64,000 nucleotides of DNA from Gammaproteobacteria bacterium (GCA_036383255.1 DASVOS010000007.1:1-64000); one strand, 5' to 3'; shown: positions 46,906-55,690, counted from the first letter of the stretch. Translations and numbers: made by a program. Notes: a model not told the origin generated them from the sequence alone.

Positions 46906-47292
46906 TCAAGCCCATCTCAGCCGGAGCTTGGAATCCAGGCTAATGCGCCCCGCGCCGGTCACGGCCACGTAGAGGTAGCCGCCGGCGAGGCCCAGGTTCT
47001 TCATGAAGTTGATGAACTGGTTGAGGTCGGCGAAGTTGCTGTGGGCGATGCATGCCGAGATCACCGAGAACGCCGCCAGCGCCCAGGCCACGGGCCGGGT
47101 GAAGGCGCCGGCCAGGAGCAGCAGGCCGCCGCCCAGCTCCCACAGGATCAGGATCGGCATGGACCAACCCGGCAGGCCGTAGGAGACCATGTAGCCCTGC
47201 ATGGCCTCGTAGTGCACGAGCTTGTTCCAGCCGGACCAGATGAACAGCGCGGCGAGCAGGATGCGGGCCGCGACCAGGATGACGTCTCTCAT
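46906..47292 (-). CDS. DoxX-family membrane protein
   Basis: A 128-residue four-helix membrane protein (VAARILLAALFIWSGWNKL at the start; GGGLLLLAGAFTRPVAWAL). DoxX-family proteins take part in sulfur and redox metabolism or disulfide stress. It is the last gene of the three-gene operon with gstA and the ene-reductase, 38 bases after gstA. AGGAG is found before the ATG. The exact reaction is not known. Confidence 0.88.
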   Translation of the reverse strand: MRDVILVAARILLAALFIWSGWNKLVHYEAMQGYMVSYGLPGWSMPILILWELGGGLLLLAGAFTRPVAWALAAFSVISACIAHSNFADLNQFINFMKNLGLAGGYLYVAVTGAGRISLDSKLRLRWA

Positions 47293-47330
47293 GGATGGAC
47301 TCCTTTCTCTTCGTTGGTTGATCCCGTGGC

Positions 47331-47933
47331 TCAGGCCGCGGCGCGCTCGCTCTGCAGCGCCTCACGCACCTTGGGACGGTCCGCCACGCGCTGGCGGTAG
47401 TCCGAGAGGTGCTTCCAGGCGCTGAGCTCGATGCCCACGTGCGGGGCCCAGCTTACTACCGTATAGAGGTAGGCGTCCGCCACCGTGAACTGCTCGCCCA
47501 TGAGGTAGCTGTGGTCGGCGAAGTGCTTGTCCAGCATGTCGAAGCGCTTCGTGAGCTTGGCCTTCAACACTTCCTTGGCGTCGTCCTTCAGTTCCTTGTT
47601 GAACATGGGGCTGAAGCCCTTGTGGATCTCGCTGCTGACGAAGGTCAGCCACGAGTTGGCACGCAGGCGCGCCAACGTGCCGGGCTTCGGGATCAGGTTC
47701 GCCTGGGGCGCCTGGTCGGCGATGTACTGCAGCAGCGCGGCGCCCTCGGTGAACACCTCGCCGTCGTCCAGCTGCAACGCCGGCACGTAGCCATAGGGAT
47801 TGATCTTGTAGAAGTCGGTGCCGTCCTTGAGCTTATGGTCCTTCACCGCCACCAACTCCACCGGCAGGCCGGCTTCGTGGAAAGCGATGTTGGAGGCCAG
47901 GGAACAAGCGCCGGGGGAGAAGTACAGTTTCAT
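47331..47933 (-). CDS. gstA: Beta-class glutathione S-transferase GstA
   Basis: A 200-residue bacterial beta-class GST. The thioredoxin-like N-terminal domain begins MKLYFSPGACSLASNIA with the catalytic Cys10 and Ser11; NPYGYVPALQL and the DGEVFTEGAALLQYI block bind glutathione. The helical C-terminal domain contains the N-cap SYLMGEQFTVADAYLYTVV. It conjugates glutathione to electrophiles, fitting the ene-reductase encoded 19 bases upstream. Confidence 0.93.
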   Translation of the reverse strand: MKLYFSPGACSLASNIAFHEAGLPVELVAVKDHKLKDGTDFYKINPYGYVPALQLDDGEVFTEGAALLQYIADQAPQANLIPKPGTLARLRANSWLTFVSSEIHKGFSPMFNKELKDDAKEVLKAKLTKRFDMLDKHFADHSYLMGEQFTVADAYLYTVVSWAPHVGIELSAWKHLSDYRQRVADRPKVREALQSERAAA

Positions 47934-47952
47934 GGTCTTAGACTCCTTGTTG

Positions 47953-49059
47953 TTAAGCCGTCAAAGCCGCGGCTGAGAGCGGCGCATAGTCCGTGTAGCC
48001 CTTGGGGCCGGTGCTGTAGAAGGTGTTGGAATCCGCCTTCGCGAGCGGGGCACCCCGGCGGAAGCGCTCCACCAGATCCGGGTTCGAGATGAAAGGCACG
48101 CCGTAGGCCACGAGGTCGGCGCGGCCTTCCGCGACGGCGGCATTGCCCTTGTCCCGGTCGTAGCCGGTGTTGGTGATGAGCGTGCCGCGGTAGACCTTCC
48201 GGTAATGGCCGGTCACGTCCGCCACCTGCTTCGGGTCGTCCACGGGGCCCGCCGCGTCACGCAGGTGCAGGTAAGCGAGCTTGTAGTCGTTCAGCCTGCC
48301 GATCACGTAGTCGTAGAGCGCCCGGCTGTCGGAGTCCGCCGGCGAGTTCCAGGTGTTGGTGGGCGAAAGCCGGATGCCGGTCCTGCCGGCACCGACGGCC
48401 TTGACCACCGCCTCCACCACCTCGAACAGGAAGCGCGCACGGTTCTCGATGCCGCCGCCATACTGGTCGGTGCGCTTGTTGATGCTGTCCCGCAGGAACT
48501 GCTGGATGAGATAACCGTTGGCGCCGTGGATCTCCACGCCGTCGAAGCCGGCGGCGAGCGCGTTCCTGGCGCCTTGCGCGAAGTCCTGCACCACCTGCTG
48601 CACCTCGGCGGTGCTGAGCTCACGGGCGGCCACCGTGTCCTTCTCCACGCCGGCGGGCGTCCAGGCCTTGGCGCCCGGATTGAACACCGAGGGCGCCACC
48701 GGCAGCGCGCCGCCGTGGAAGTCCGGGTGCGAGACCGCGCCCACGTGCCAGAGCTGGAGGAAGATGCGGCCGCCGCGCGCGTGCACCGCCGCCGTCACCT
48801 GCTTCCAGCCCTCGACCTGTGCGGGCGAGTAGATGCCGGGCGTGTAGAGGTAGCCCATGCCCTGGGGCGAGACCTGGCTGCCTTCGGTGACGATGAGGCC
48901 GGCGCCGGCGCGCTGCGCGTAGTACTCGGCATGCAGGGCCGTGGGCGCGAGCGCCGGATTGTCGGCACGGTCGCGGGTCATGGGGGCCATCACCACGCGG
49001 TTCTTGAGTTCGTAGTCCCCGAGCTTCACGGGGGTCAACAGGGGCTGCGTCTGGTTCAT
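47953..49059 (-). CDS. Old-yellow-enzyme-family alkene reductase
   Basis: A 368-residue FMN ene-reductase of the NemA/OYE type. Visible blocks are [16 protein letters not shown] near 21-36, [35 protein letters not shown] and [11 protein letters not shown]. It reduces activated C=C bonds of quinones, enals, nitroalkenes and nitrate esters using NAD(P)H. It heads the operon with gstA and DoxX and is preceded by AAGGA. The operator upstream matches that of the adjacent ArsR-family gene. Confidence 0.92.
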   Translation of the reverse strand: MNQTQPLLTPVKLGDYELKNRVVMAPMTRDRADNPALAPTALHAEYYAQRAGAGLIVTEGSQVSPQGMGYLYTPGIYSPAQVEGWKQVTAAVHARGGRIFLQLWHVGAVSHPDFHGGALPVAPSVFNPGAKAWTPAGVEKDTVAARELSTAEVQQVVQDFAQGARNALAAGFDGVEIHGANGYLIQQFLRDSINKRTDQYGGGIENRARFLFEVVEAVVKAVGAGRTGIRLSPTNTWNSPADSDSRALYDYVIGRLNDYKLAYLHLRDAAGPVDDPKQVADVTGHYRKVYRGTLITNTGYDRDKGNAAVAEGRADLVAYGVPFISNPDLVERFRRGAPLAKADSNTFYSTGPKGYTDYAPLSAAALTA

Positions 49060-49094
49060 GGTGCTTCCTTACTTTTATTTCAGGGTTGTAACTA

Positions 49095-49114
49095 AATATC
49101 TATGAATTTCGATA
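49095..49114. promoter_or_regulatory. Operator upstream of the ene-reductase operon
   Basis: ATATCTATGAATTTCGATAT has the same ATATC/GATAT ends and length as the site before the ArsR-family gene. On the minus strand it lies between TTGGAT and TAGATA, 18 bases apart, a plausible promoter. Confidence 0.7.
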
Positions 49115-49182
49115 TGCCCGATCCAAAAAATGGCCCTTGCGGGCACGCACATGTGTCGTCCAAGTCCTAGACCTGGCTCAAC

Positions 49183-49488
49183 TCAAATTTCTTCCTTCAG
49201 GAACTTGCCCAGTTCCTTCAACGCATCCTCGTTGCGCTCATAGAAGGTGTACTGCCCTTCCCGCCGCGCCACCACGAGACCCGCCTTCATGAGCATGGCC
49301 AGGTAATGGGAGGCGGTGGACTGCGAGAGGCCCAGCTTCTCCTGTATCTCGCCCACACACACCAGCTTGCCGCGCGGGCCTCCGGAGGGGCAGTCTCCGC
49401 CGAAGTGCTGCTGCGGATGCTTCATCCAGCTCAGGATCTGCAGCCGCGACTTGTTGGCCAACGCCTTGAAAACCAGCACCTGATCCAT
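49183..49488 (-). CDS. ArsR-family repressor of the electrophile operon
   Basis: A 101-residue winged-helix protein (VFKALANKSRLQILSWM; recognition helix SQSTASHYLAMLMKAGLV). Two Cys, in GGDCPSGG and LVCVGEI, lie before the DNA-recognition helix and could sense electrophiles or metals. The usual As(III) ELCVCDL motif is absent. It precedes the ene-reductase operon on the same strand and shares its operator sequence. The gene is probably autorepressed and translated from a leaderless mRNA. Confidence 0.88.
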   Translation of the reverse strand: MDQVLVFKALANKSRLQILSWMKHPQQHFGGDCPSGGPRGKLVCVGEIQEKLGLSQSTASHYLAMLMKAGLVVARREGQYTFYERNEDALKELGKFLKEEI

Positions 49489-49523
49489 GGACGGTAGTAT
49501 ATCGAGTTTTTTCGATATGTCAA
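49489..49523 (-). promoter_or_regulatory. Promoter and operator of the ArsR-family gene, leaderless layout
   Basis: On the minus strand a perfect TTGACA (49,523-49,518), a 16-base spacer and TATACT (49,501-49,496) lie seven bases before the ATG. The palindrome ATATCGAGTTTTTTCGATAT (49,499-49,518) fills the spacer, so bound repressor would block polymerase. Confidence 0.85.
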
Positions 49524-49598
49524 TGCCTTCCCCTTCCCGCCTGGCCTAGACTGCCCTCTCCATCTAAACCTGCTGCCCTCGCCGACCGTCCAAAGGGC

Positions 49599-50174
49599 AT
49601 GGAAACAGCCACGGCCATGCGCCTCACGGAACTGGAACCCAAGGCCGCAGCCGGCGACGACGCCGCGCTGGCCGGGCGCGCCCGGTCCGGGGACATGCGG
49701 GCCTTCGAGCAGCTCTACCGCAAGCACGTGGGCCGGGTGCACGCGGTGTGCCTGAGGCTCGCCGGCAACCGGACGCTGGCGGAGGAATGCACCCAGGACG
49801 CGTTCGTGAAGGCCTGGGAATCCCTAGCGGGCTTCCGCGGCGACGCGAGCTTCGGCACCTGGGTGCACCGCATCGCCGTGAACGCGGTGCTGGAACGCCA
49901 CCGCACGCAGCTGAGGCAAGCCGCCTGGGTGAGCTCCGGCGACGAGGACGCGATGGCCTCGGTCCCGGGCGCCGACGCGGATCCCGGCCACGGCCTGGAC
50001 CTGGAACAGTGCATCGCCGAGCTGCCGCCGGCGGCGCGCATGGTATTCGTACTTTTCGACGTGGAGGGCCACACCCACGAGGAGATCGCCGGCATGACCG
50101 GCCTCGCCGTGGGGACCAGCAAGGCCCATCTGCACAGGGCCCGCCAGATACTGCGGGCGAGGTTGGAGGCATGA
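49599..50174 (+). CDS. ECF-subfamily RNA polymerase sigma factor
   Basis: A 191-residue sigma-70 factor with region 2 (AFEQLYRKHVGRVHAVCLRL...ECTQDAFVKAWESL...FGTWVHRIAVN) and region 4 (LPPAARMVFVLFDVEGHTHEEIAGMTGLAVGTSKAHLHRARQIL). It heads a three-gene unit with overlapping ATGA junctions. The second protein, a membrane-anchored factor, is the likely anti-sigma. A second ATG six codons in is an alternative start. The signal sensed is unknown. Confidence 0.9.
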   Translation: METATAMRLTELEPKAAAGDDAALAGRARSGDMRAFEQLYRKHVGRVHAVCLRLAGNRTLAEECTQDAFVKAWESLAGFRGDASFGTWVHRIAVNAVLERHRTQLRQAAWVSSGDEDAMASVPGADADPGHGLDLEQCIAELPPAARMVFVLFDVEGHTHEEIAGMTGLAVGTSKAHLHRARQILRARLEA

Positions 50175-50683
50175 ACATGAACGACGACAAGCTGAAGGCG
50201 GCGCTCGGACGGCTGCCGCGCGAAGCGGCCCCGCAGGGCGACCTGTGGCCGGGCATCTCGGCCCGTATCGCGCGCAAGTCCCGGGTGCGGCCCCTATGGG
50301 CCTACGGCCTGGCCGCGAGCCTGGTGGCGGCGGTGGCCGCCGGCAGCGTGTGGAACTACCTGCACCTGCAGCACGGCGCCGCGCCGCTCGAGGTGGTGGC
50401 TTCCGGCACGAGCCACGACAGCGCCTACTTCGCCCAGCGCGCCGCCTTCGCCGAGAGCAGCGTGCAGAACGCCACGAACCTCGCGCCGGCGACGCGCGAG
50501 GTGATCCTGAAGAATCTGCGCATCATCGAGGGCTCGATGCAGGACATCCAGACCGCCCTCGACAAGGACCCCAGCAACCCGCGCCTGCGCGGCCTGCTCT
50601 ACGACCTGTACCAGAACGAAGCCCGGCTGCTGGCAGCGACCCAGCAGGCGGATGCCAAGACCAACGCGAGGAACTCACTATGA
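50171..50683 (+). CDS. Single-pass membrane protein, probable anti-sigma factor
   Basis: A 170-residue protein encoded with ATGA overlaps on both sides. The short cytosolic N-terminus contains LGRLPREAAPQGDLWPGISARI, one membrane helix follows (LWAYGLAASLVAAVAAGSVWNYL, about 42-64), and the outside part is helical with a DPSNPRLRGLLYDLYQNEARLL repeat-like segment. Position and topology match anti-sigma factors of ECF systems. No zinc-binding HxxxCxxC motif is seen, so it is not a ZAS-type protein. Confidence 0.75.
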   Translation: MNMNDDKLKAALGRLPREAAPQGDLWPGISARIARKSRVRPLWAYGLAASLVAAVAAGSVWNYLHLQHGAAPLEVVASGTSHDSAYFAQRAAFAESSVQNATNLAPATREVILKNLRIIEGSMQDIQTALDKDPSNPRLRGLLYDLYQNEARLLAATQQADAKTNARNSL

Positions 50684-51648
50684 AACGCCTAGCCATCGTC
50701 ATCGCCTACGTGCTCTTGAGCCTGACCGCCGTGGCGGGAGCCTTCTCCCTCATGGCGCTCACCTCCAGCACCGCCTACGCCCACGGGAACGACCGCGACT
50801 ACGACAGTGACGCCGACGGTGACGGCGGCCACTCGGTCAACGAGAGCCGCCCGGTCAAGCCGGACGGCGAGGTGCGGGTGGACAACCTGGCCGGCACCGT
50901 GCGGGTGGAGGGCTGGGACAAGAACGAGGTGCGCGTGAGCGGCAGCCTCGGCGGCCAGGTGGAGAGGCTCGAGATCACCGGCGATGACTCCAGCCTCAGC
51001 ATCCGCGTGATCCTGCCGCAGCACAACTGCCGCGACTGCGAGGCCGACCTGCAGATCAACGTGCCCAGAAGCAGCCGCCTGGAGGTGAGCACCGTCAGCG
51101 CCGACGTGGAGGCGAACGACGTGAACGGGTCGCAGCAGCTCGGCACCGTGAGCGGGAACATCATCCTGAGGTCAGGCTCCGGCCGCGTCGAGGTGAGGAC
51201 CGTGAGCGGCGACGTCACGGTGGTGGGCTCGGCCAAGAACGCCCAGGTCTCCGGCAACAGCGTCAGCGGCACGGTGCACATCTCCAACGTGGACGGCAGC
51301 GTGGACGCCGAGAGCGTGAGCGGCGACGTGAGGGTGAGCGCGAGCCATCTCACCGGCGTGAAGATGAGCGCCACCTCCGGCAACCTCATGTTCCAGGGCA
51401 CCCTGGCGAAGGGCGGTAACTACGACTTCCACAACGTGAGCGGCGACGTGCAGCTGGCGGTGGGGATGAATCCCTCGGCTCGCTTCGACTTGTCGAGCTT
51501 CAGCGGCGGCATCGACAACAGCTTCGGGCCCAAGCCCACCCGGGTCAGCAAGTACAGCCCCGGCATGGAGCTGCGCTTCACCAACGGCGCGGCGGATGCG
51601 GAGGTCGACGCCCAGACCATGAGTGGGGAGATCCACCTGCAGAATTGA
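50680..51648 (+). CDS. Exported DUF4097 beta-helix protein
   Basis: A 322-residue protein with a signal peptide (ending near SSTAYA), an Asp-rich linker and then a right-handed beta-helix of DUF4097 type. About ten repeats of the pattern VSGDV/VSGTV are visible (VRTVSGDVTVVG, NSVSGTVHISN, ESVSGDVRVSA, NVSGDVQLAV). A Cys pair is in NCRDCEADL. These proteins are often encoded with ECF sigma/anti-sigma pairs and may sense or shield the envelope. It is followed by a strong terminator. Confidence 0.85.
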   Translation: MKRLAIVIAYVLLSLTAVAGAFSLMALTSSTAYAHGNDRDYDSDADGDGGHSVNESRPVKPDGEVRVDNLAGTVRVEGWDKNEVRVSGSLGGQVERLEITGDDSSLSIRVILPQHNCRDCEADLQINVPRSSRLEVSTVSADVEANDVNGSQQLGTVSGNIILRSGSGRVEVRTVSGDVTVVGSAKNAQVSGNSVSGTVHISNVDGSVDAESVSGDVRVSASHLTGVKMSATSGNLMFQGTLAKGGNYDFHNVSGDVQLAVGMNPSARFDLSSFSGGIDNSFGPKPTRVSKYSPGMELRFTNGAADAEVDAQTMSGEIHLQN

Positions 51649-51671
51649 AGCCTTACCGGAACCGAGACCCT

Positions 51672-51702
51672 GAGGGGCGCCGCGAGGCGCCCCTCATCTT
51701 TT
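51672..51702. terminator. Strong terminator between convergent genes
   Basis: A perfect ten-base stem (GAGGGGCGCC / GGCGCCCCTC) with a GCGA loop is followed by ATCTTTT. It serves the DUF4097 gene and overlaps the stop codon of the opposing zincin gene. Confidence 0.9.
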
Positions 51703-52242
51703 CGGCTTGGCGGCGGGCTTGGCGCGCTTCTGCTTCTCCGCCGCCGCCTCCGGCAGCAACTGGTAGAAGAGGCTCGACTCGCGCTTGTAGAAGCCCTCGG
51801 TGTGGAAGGAATCGGCCAGCTTGAAGTGCTCGTAGTCCAGGTGGTGGCCGAGCTCGTGCAGCAGCGTGCGCAGGAAGCTCTTGAACGCCACCGGCCGCTT
51901 GATGCGGGCGGTGCGCATCCACAGGCTGATGCGCGCCGTGCGCATGCGGCCCTCCACACCCTCGTAGAGTCCATGCAGCTCGCCGGAACCGTCCGCCGGC
52001 CGTACCGCCAGCACCCGCAGCGTCACCGGCGCCACCTTGAGGCGCGCGAGGATGCCGCTGGCGAGCCCCTGGCAGACCCGCTCCACCCGGGCCCGGTCGT
52101 CCGCCTCCAGCGCCGCCTTCAGTTCAGGCAGCAGCGGCCACAGGCCCTCCGCATCCGGCAGCGGCGTGCGCTCGATGCGGTCGCTGGCGTCGTAGACCTG
52201 CTTGTCCTTCGCACTGAGGGATTTGTAGTAGTTGAATCGCAT
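51694..52242 (-). CDS. Putative zincin metallopeptidase-like protein
   Basis: A 182-residue protein with a [12 protein letters not shown] motif at 129-140 (HExxH zinc site). A possible third ligand is His147 in [11 protein letters not shown], and Tyr or Glu in that segment may take part. The rest is a small alpha/beta domain with a basic C-terminal tail ([13 protein letters not shown]). It resembles SprT-like or minimal zincins but no exact family is recognised. The substrate is unknown. The ATG chosen begins the conserved part; a longer in-frame start overlaps the greB start codon on the other strand. Confidence 0.72.
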   Translation of the reverse strand: MRFNYYKSLSAKDKQVYDASDRIERTPLPDAEGLWPLLPELKAALEADDRARVERVCQGLASGILARLKVAPVTLRVLAVRPADGSGELHGLYEGVEGRMRTARISLWMRTARIKRPVAFKSFLRTLLHELGHHLDYEHFKLADSFHTEGFYKRESSLFYQLLPEAAAEKQKRAKPAAKPKR

Positions 52243-52282
52243 CACGGCGGAGTATGGGGGTGGCCCCTCATATAATAAAGAC

Positions 52283-52780
52283 ATGAGCCGCTGGCGCCCG
52301 CCTTCCCCTGGATCTTCGCCGTACATCACCGCCGAGGGTTACGCCGTGCTGCAGGCGGAGCTGAAGGGGCTGTGGGAACGGCGCACCGGCGTGACCGCGG
52401 CGCTCAGCGCCGCCGCGGCCGAGGGCGACCGCTCCGAGAACGCGGAGTACATCTATCGCAAGAAGGAACTTAGGGAGATCGACCGGCGCATCCGCTACCT
52501 GCAGAAACGCATGCCGGACCTCAAGGTGGTGACCGAATCCCCGGGCGAGCGGAGCCGCGTGTTCTTCGGCGCCTGGGTCACGCTGGAGGACCCGGCCGGC
52601 GAGGAAGTCGAATACCGCATCGTGGGGCCGGATGAGTTCGACCCCGCCAAGCGCTATATCAGCATGGATTCCCCGCTGGCGCGGGCCCTGCTCAAGAAAG
52701 CCGTGGACGACGAGGTGGACCTCAAGACGCCCGCCGGCCAGGCGCACTACTACATCGTGAAGGTGCGCTACGCCGGCTGA
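52283..52780 (+). CDS. greB: Transcription elongation factor GreB
   Basis: A 165-residue Gre factor. The N-terminal coiled-coil hairpin ([21 protein letters not shown]...[23 protein letters not shown]) carries the acidic tip residues that stimulate RNA polymerase to cleave backtracked RNA. The C-terminal FKBP-like domain has [23 protein letters not shown] and [10 protein letters not shown]. The [17 protein letters not shown] segment and the basic start match GreB more than GreA. The gene starts 40 bases from the divergent zincin gene. Confidence 0.92.
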   Translation: MSRWRPPSPGSSPYITAEGYAVLQAELKGLWERRTGVTAALSAAAAEGDRSENAEYIYRKKELREIDRRIRYLQKRMPDLKVVTESPGERSRVFFGAWVTLEDPAGEEVEYRIVGPDEFDPAKRYISMDSPLARALLKKAVDDEVDLKTPAGQAHYYIVKVRYAG

Positions 52781-52857
52781 GCGCCGCGGTGCATATGTCT
52801 CCAGGGAATACGGCAAATCCGTTTGCCGCCCTCTCCGGTGCGGCGCATCATTGGCCC

Positions 52858-53343
52858 ATGGCCGACATCAAGAAGACCGCCGCCAGCGAGCATGACCTGG
52901 ACAAGGCGCTGCAGGAGACTTTCCCCGCCAGCGACCCCGTCACGGTGCACTCCACCGTGGAGGAAGAGAAGGAGCGCCGCCGCCAGGTGCTGGAGCGGGA
53001 TGCCGAAGAGAAGCGCGCAGCCCGCCCCACCCACACCGATTCCGCCCTGGACGAGGCACTGCGCGGGACATTCCCCGCCAGCGACCCCGTGAGTGTGGAA
53101 GCGGCGGTGGAGGAAGACGCGCAGCAGCGCAAGGTGTCCAAGGTCGCGCGCAAGAAGCGTGCCGCGAAGCGCCCGCGGAAGAGCCCGCGCCGCAGCACCC
53201 ACCCCACCGGCCGGCGCACCGGCCAGAAGAAGACCCACAGCAAGAAGCGCAAGAGCATGCATGGCGCGCCGGACCCGCGCCGCAAGAAAGCGCCCCGCAA
53301 GAAGAGCGCACGCCGCAAGGCGCGCGCCACGCGCGAGGCTTGA
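52858..53343 (+). CDS. Protein with two FPASDP motifs and a histone-H1-like tail
   Basis: A 161-residue protein of two unlike halves. Residues 1-95 hold two copies of an acidic motif (LDKALQETFPASDPVTVHST and LDEALRGTFPASDPVSVEAA) found in many small proteobacterial unknowns. Residues 97-161 are almost wholly basic (KKRAAKRPRKSPRRST; KKAPRKKSARRKARATR), as in H1-like proteins. The basic half should bind nucleic acid and the acidic half may recruit a partner. No defined function is known. GC-rich AAG/CGC codons dominate the tail. Confidence 0.8.
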   Translation: MADIKKTAASEHDLDKALQETFPASDPVTVHSTVEEEKERRRQVLERDAEEKRAARPTHTDSALDEALRGTFPASDPVSVEAAVEEDAQQRKVSKVARKKRAAKRPRKSPRRSTHPTGRRTGQKKTHSKKRKSMHGAPDPRRKKAPRKKSARRKARATREA

Positions 53344-53393
53344 AAACATCAGGGCCGGGACCTATCTAGCGGGTACACCGCCAGGAGTCTCCC

Positions 53394-53834
53394 ATGCCCG
53401 ACCCCACCCTCCATGTCGCCTGCCCCGCCTGCGGGGCCAGCAACCGCCTGCCCGAGGCACGCCTCGGCGAAGCGCCCAAGTGCGGCAAGTGCGGCGCGGC
53501 GCTGTTCAGCGCGCATCCCAGCACCCTGACCGATGCCAACTTCGACAAGCTGGTGGGCGGCACCGATCTGCCGGTAGTGGTGGATTGCTGGGCGAGCTGG
53601 TGCGGCCCCTGCATGCGCTTCGCGCCGGTGTTCGAGGAGGCTGCCGCCAAGCTGGAACCCAGAGTGCGCTTTGCCAAGCTCGACACGGATGCCAACCAGG
53701 CGGTCTCCGCGCGCCTCGGCATCCGCAGCATCCCCACGCTGGTGATGTTCAAGGGTGGCAAGGAAGTGGCGCGGGTCTCCGGCGCGCTGCCGCTGGGGCC
53801 GTTCCTGGAGTGGGTCAAGAAGAATGCTGCTTAA
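53394..53834 (+). CDS. trxC: Thioredoxin 2 (TrxC)
   Basis: A 146-residue cytosolic thioredoxin with an N-terminal zinc site (Cys10, Cys13, Cys30, Cys33 in CPAC..KCGKC) and the WCGPC active site at 69-73. It keeps reductases such as MsrA and thioredoxin-linked ArsC supplied with electrons and responds to oxidative stress. AGGAG precedes the ATG. The gene is followed by a large palindromic element. Confidence 0.95.
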   Translation: MPDPTLHVACPACGASNRLPEARLGEAPKCGKCGAALFSAHPSTLTDANFDKLVGGTDLPVVVDCWASWCGPCMRFAPVFEEAAAKLEPRVRFAKLDTDANQAVSARLGIRSIPTLVMFKGGKEVARVSGALPLGPFLEWVKKNAA

Positions 53835-53865
53835 ATCCGATCCTCGTACTTTAATCGGGGCTACG

Positions 53866-54007
53866 TGAAAAAGCGTCGCGAGCCGAAGCAGAGCGGTGTG
53901 CCGCATGCGGCACACCACGAGGCAAATCCACACACTCGCCGCTCTCGCACATCCCCGTGCTCCGCGGCACGTACGCATCCTGCTACAGACGAAGCCCAAC
54001 TTTTTCA
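53866..54007. repeat. Large palindromic intergenic element (copy 4, hybrid)
   Basis: A 142-base element between trxC and the convergent D-aminoacylase-like gene. Outer repeats are TGAAAAAG / CTTTTTCA, with the right edge forming the hydrolase TGA stop. The left part (GCGTCGCGAGCCGAAGCAGA) matches class B, while the right part (CACATCC.CGTGCTCCGCG and onward) matches class A. The 22-base palindrome at about 53,895-53,916 is unique to this copy. Confidence 0.88.
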
Positions 54008-55690
54008 GGGTTTGCCGTAGCCCGGGCCTAGGATGACCTGCCCCGGCAGGGCATCCGTCATCTTGCCTCCGTCCACCACCGGCACGCCGTTCACCAGCAC
54101 GTAACGCATACCCACCGAGTAACGGTTGGGGTCGTCGTAGGTGGCGACGTCGTGCAGTGCGTCCGCGTCGAATACCGCCACGTCCGCCCACATCCCGGCC
54201 TTGAGCATCCCCCGGTCCTTGAGGCCCATGCGCTGCGCCGCCAGGGAGGTGAACTTGCGCACTGCGTCCGGCAGCGTGAGCCTGCGCTCGTCGCGCACGT
54301 ACTTGGCCACGATGCGCGGGAAGGTGCCGTAGGCGCGCGGGTGCGGGTGCTCGCGGCCCATGATGCCCTCCGGGGAGGTGCCGGAGGCGTCGTTGTCGAT
54401 GGATACCCAGGGCTGCTGCAGCACCAGGGCCACGTCGGGCTCCGCCATGCCGAACACCGCCACCATGGTGGCGCCGTTGTCCTGCGCCAGGAAGTCGCAG
54501 ATGGTGTCGATGCCGTCCTCGTGCCACTCGGCGGCGATCTCGCTCACCCGCATGCCCTGGTAGCGGGCCAGCTCCGGCTTGTTGGCCGCCACGATGATGA
54601 TGTCCTGCGGCCCCTCGATGGCGAGCCACTCGTTGTCCCACTTGTCGGTGGGCGTGAGCATGTCCTGGCGGATGCGGGCCCGCAGCGCCGGGTCCTTGAG
54701 CCGTTCGATCATCTTCCGGTTGCCGCCGTCGTGGACCCAGGGCGGGATGAAGGCGGAGAAGGAATTCTCCCAGGCGGTGTAGGCGTAGGTGTCGGCTGCG
54801 ATGTCCAGGCCCGAAGCCCGCGCCGCCTCGATGCGCTTGATCACCTCCCCCGCCTTGCCCCAGTTCTGCTTGCCGGAGGCCTTGAGGTGGAATATCTCCA
54901 CCGGGATGTGCGCCTCTCGCGCGATGCGGAAGGTCTCGTCCAGGGCCGCGGACTCGGCGTTGCCCTCGCTGCGCATGTGGGTGGCATAGATGCCGCCGTA
55001 TTGCGAGGCCGTCTGGGCCAGCGCCACCAGCTCCTCGGTCCTGGCGTAGGGAGCCGGCGTGTATTGCAATGCCGTGGACAGGCCCATGGCCCCGGCCCGC
55101 ATGCCATCCGCCACGATACCCTGCATCCTCTTCAGCTCCTCCGGCGTGGGCTGGCGGTCGCCGTAACCCAGCACCATCTCCCGCACGGAGGCCGCACCTA
55201 TATAGGTGGCGAGGTTGATGCCCATGCCGCCCTTGCGCAGGCGCGCGAAGTATTCCGGCAGCGTGCGCCAGTCCACCTTGATCTGGTAGTGGTCGTAGCC
55301 GGGCTGGTTCTCCTTGATCATCTCCTCGCTCAAGGGCGCCGCCGACTCGCCCTCGCCGGTGATCTCGGTGGTGATGCCCTGGTAGATCTTGGAGGGCACC
55401 CGCGGATCCACCAGCATGGAGAGGTCCGACTGGCCCAACATGTCGATGAAGCCCGGCGCCACCGTGAGGCCATGGGCGTCGATGACGCGCTTCGCCTTCG
55501 TATCGCCGAGCTTGCCCACGGCGGCGATGTGCCCGTCGCGGATCGCCACGTCGCCCGTGTACGCCGGCGCGCCGCTGCCGTCTAAAATGTTGCCGTTCTT
55601 GATGATCAGGTCATACTGCGCCGTATCGGCGAAGCAAAATGAACTGATCTGCAACAGAAACGCCAGTATCGCCAGCCTGGTAATGTTCAT
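54005..55690 (-). CDS. Exported D-aminoacylase-like amidohydrolase, variant metal site
   Basis: A 561-residue exported protein (signal peptide ending near SSFCFA) of the N-acyl-D-amino-acid deacylase family. Conserved blocks are ATHMRSEG, EIFHLKASGKQNWGK and the terminal DDPNRYSVGMRYVLVNG. The usual metal-ligand HxH after APGFID is replaced by MLGQSD and the bridging Cys segment reads TGEGESAAP, so one metal is probably held differently or is missing. This variant occurs in other family members. The ATG has GGGGG upstream. A lower-GC small gene lies immediately before it. Confidence 0.82.
   Translation of the reverse strand: MNITRLAILAFLLQISSFCFADTAQYDLIIKNGNILDGSGAPAYTGDVAIRDGHIAAVGKLGDTKAKRVIDAHGLTVAPGFIDMLGQSDLSMLVDPRVPSKIYQGITTEITGEGESAAPLSEEMIKENQPGYDHYQIKVDWRTLPEYFARLRKGGMGINLATYIGAASVREMVLGYGDRQPTPEELKRMQGIVADGMRAGAMGLSTALQYTPAPYARTEELVALAQTASQYGGIYATHMRSEGNAESAALDETFRIAREAHIPVEIFHLKASGKQNWGKAGEVIKRIEAARASGLDIAADTYAYTAWENSFSAFIPPWVHDGGNRKMIERLKDPALRARIRQDMLTPTDKWDNEWLAIEGPQDIIIVAANKPELARYQGMRVSEIAAEWHEDGIDTICDFLAQDNGATMVAVFGMAEPDVALVLQQPWVSIDNDASGTSPEGIMGREHPHPRAYGTFPRIVAKYVRDERRLTLPDAVRKFTSLAAQRMGLKDRGMLKAGMWADVAVFDADALHDVATYDDPNRYSVGMRYVLVNGVPVVDGGKMTDALPGQVILGPGYGKP

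Noticed and set aside
49183-49488. ArsR-family gene at 49 kb as a second arsenic regulator
   Set aside because: It lacks the As(III) Cys motif and its matching operator lies before the ene-reductase operon, not before arsenic genes.
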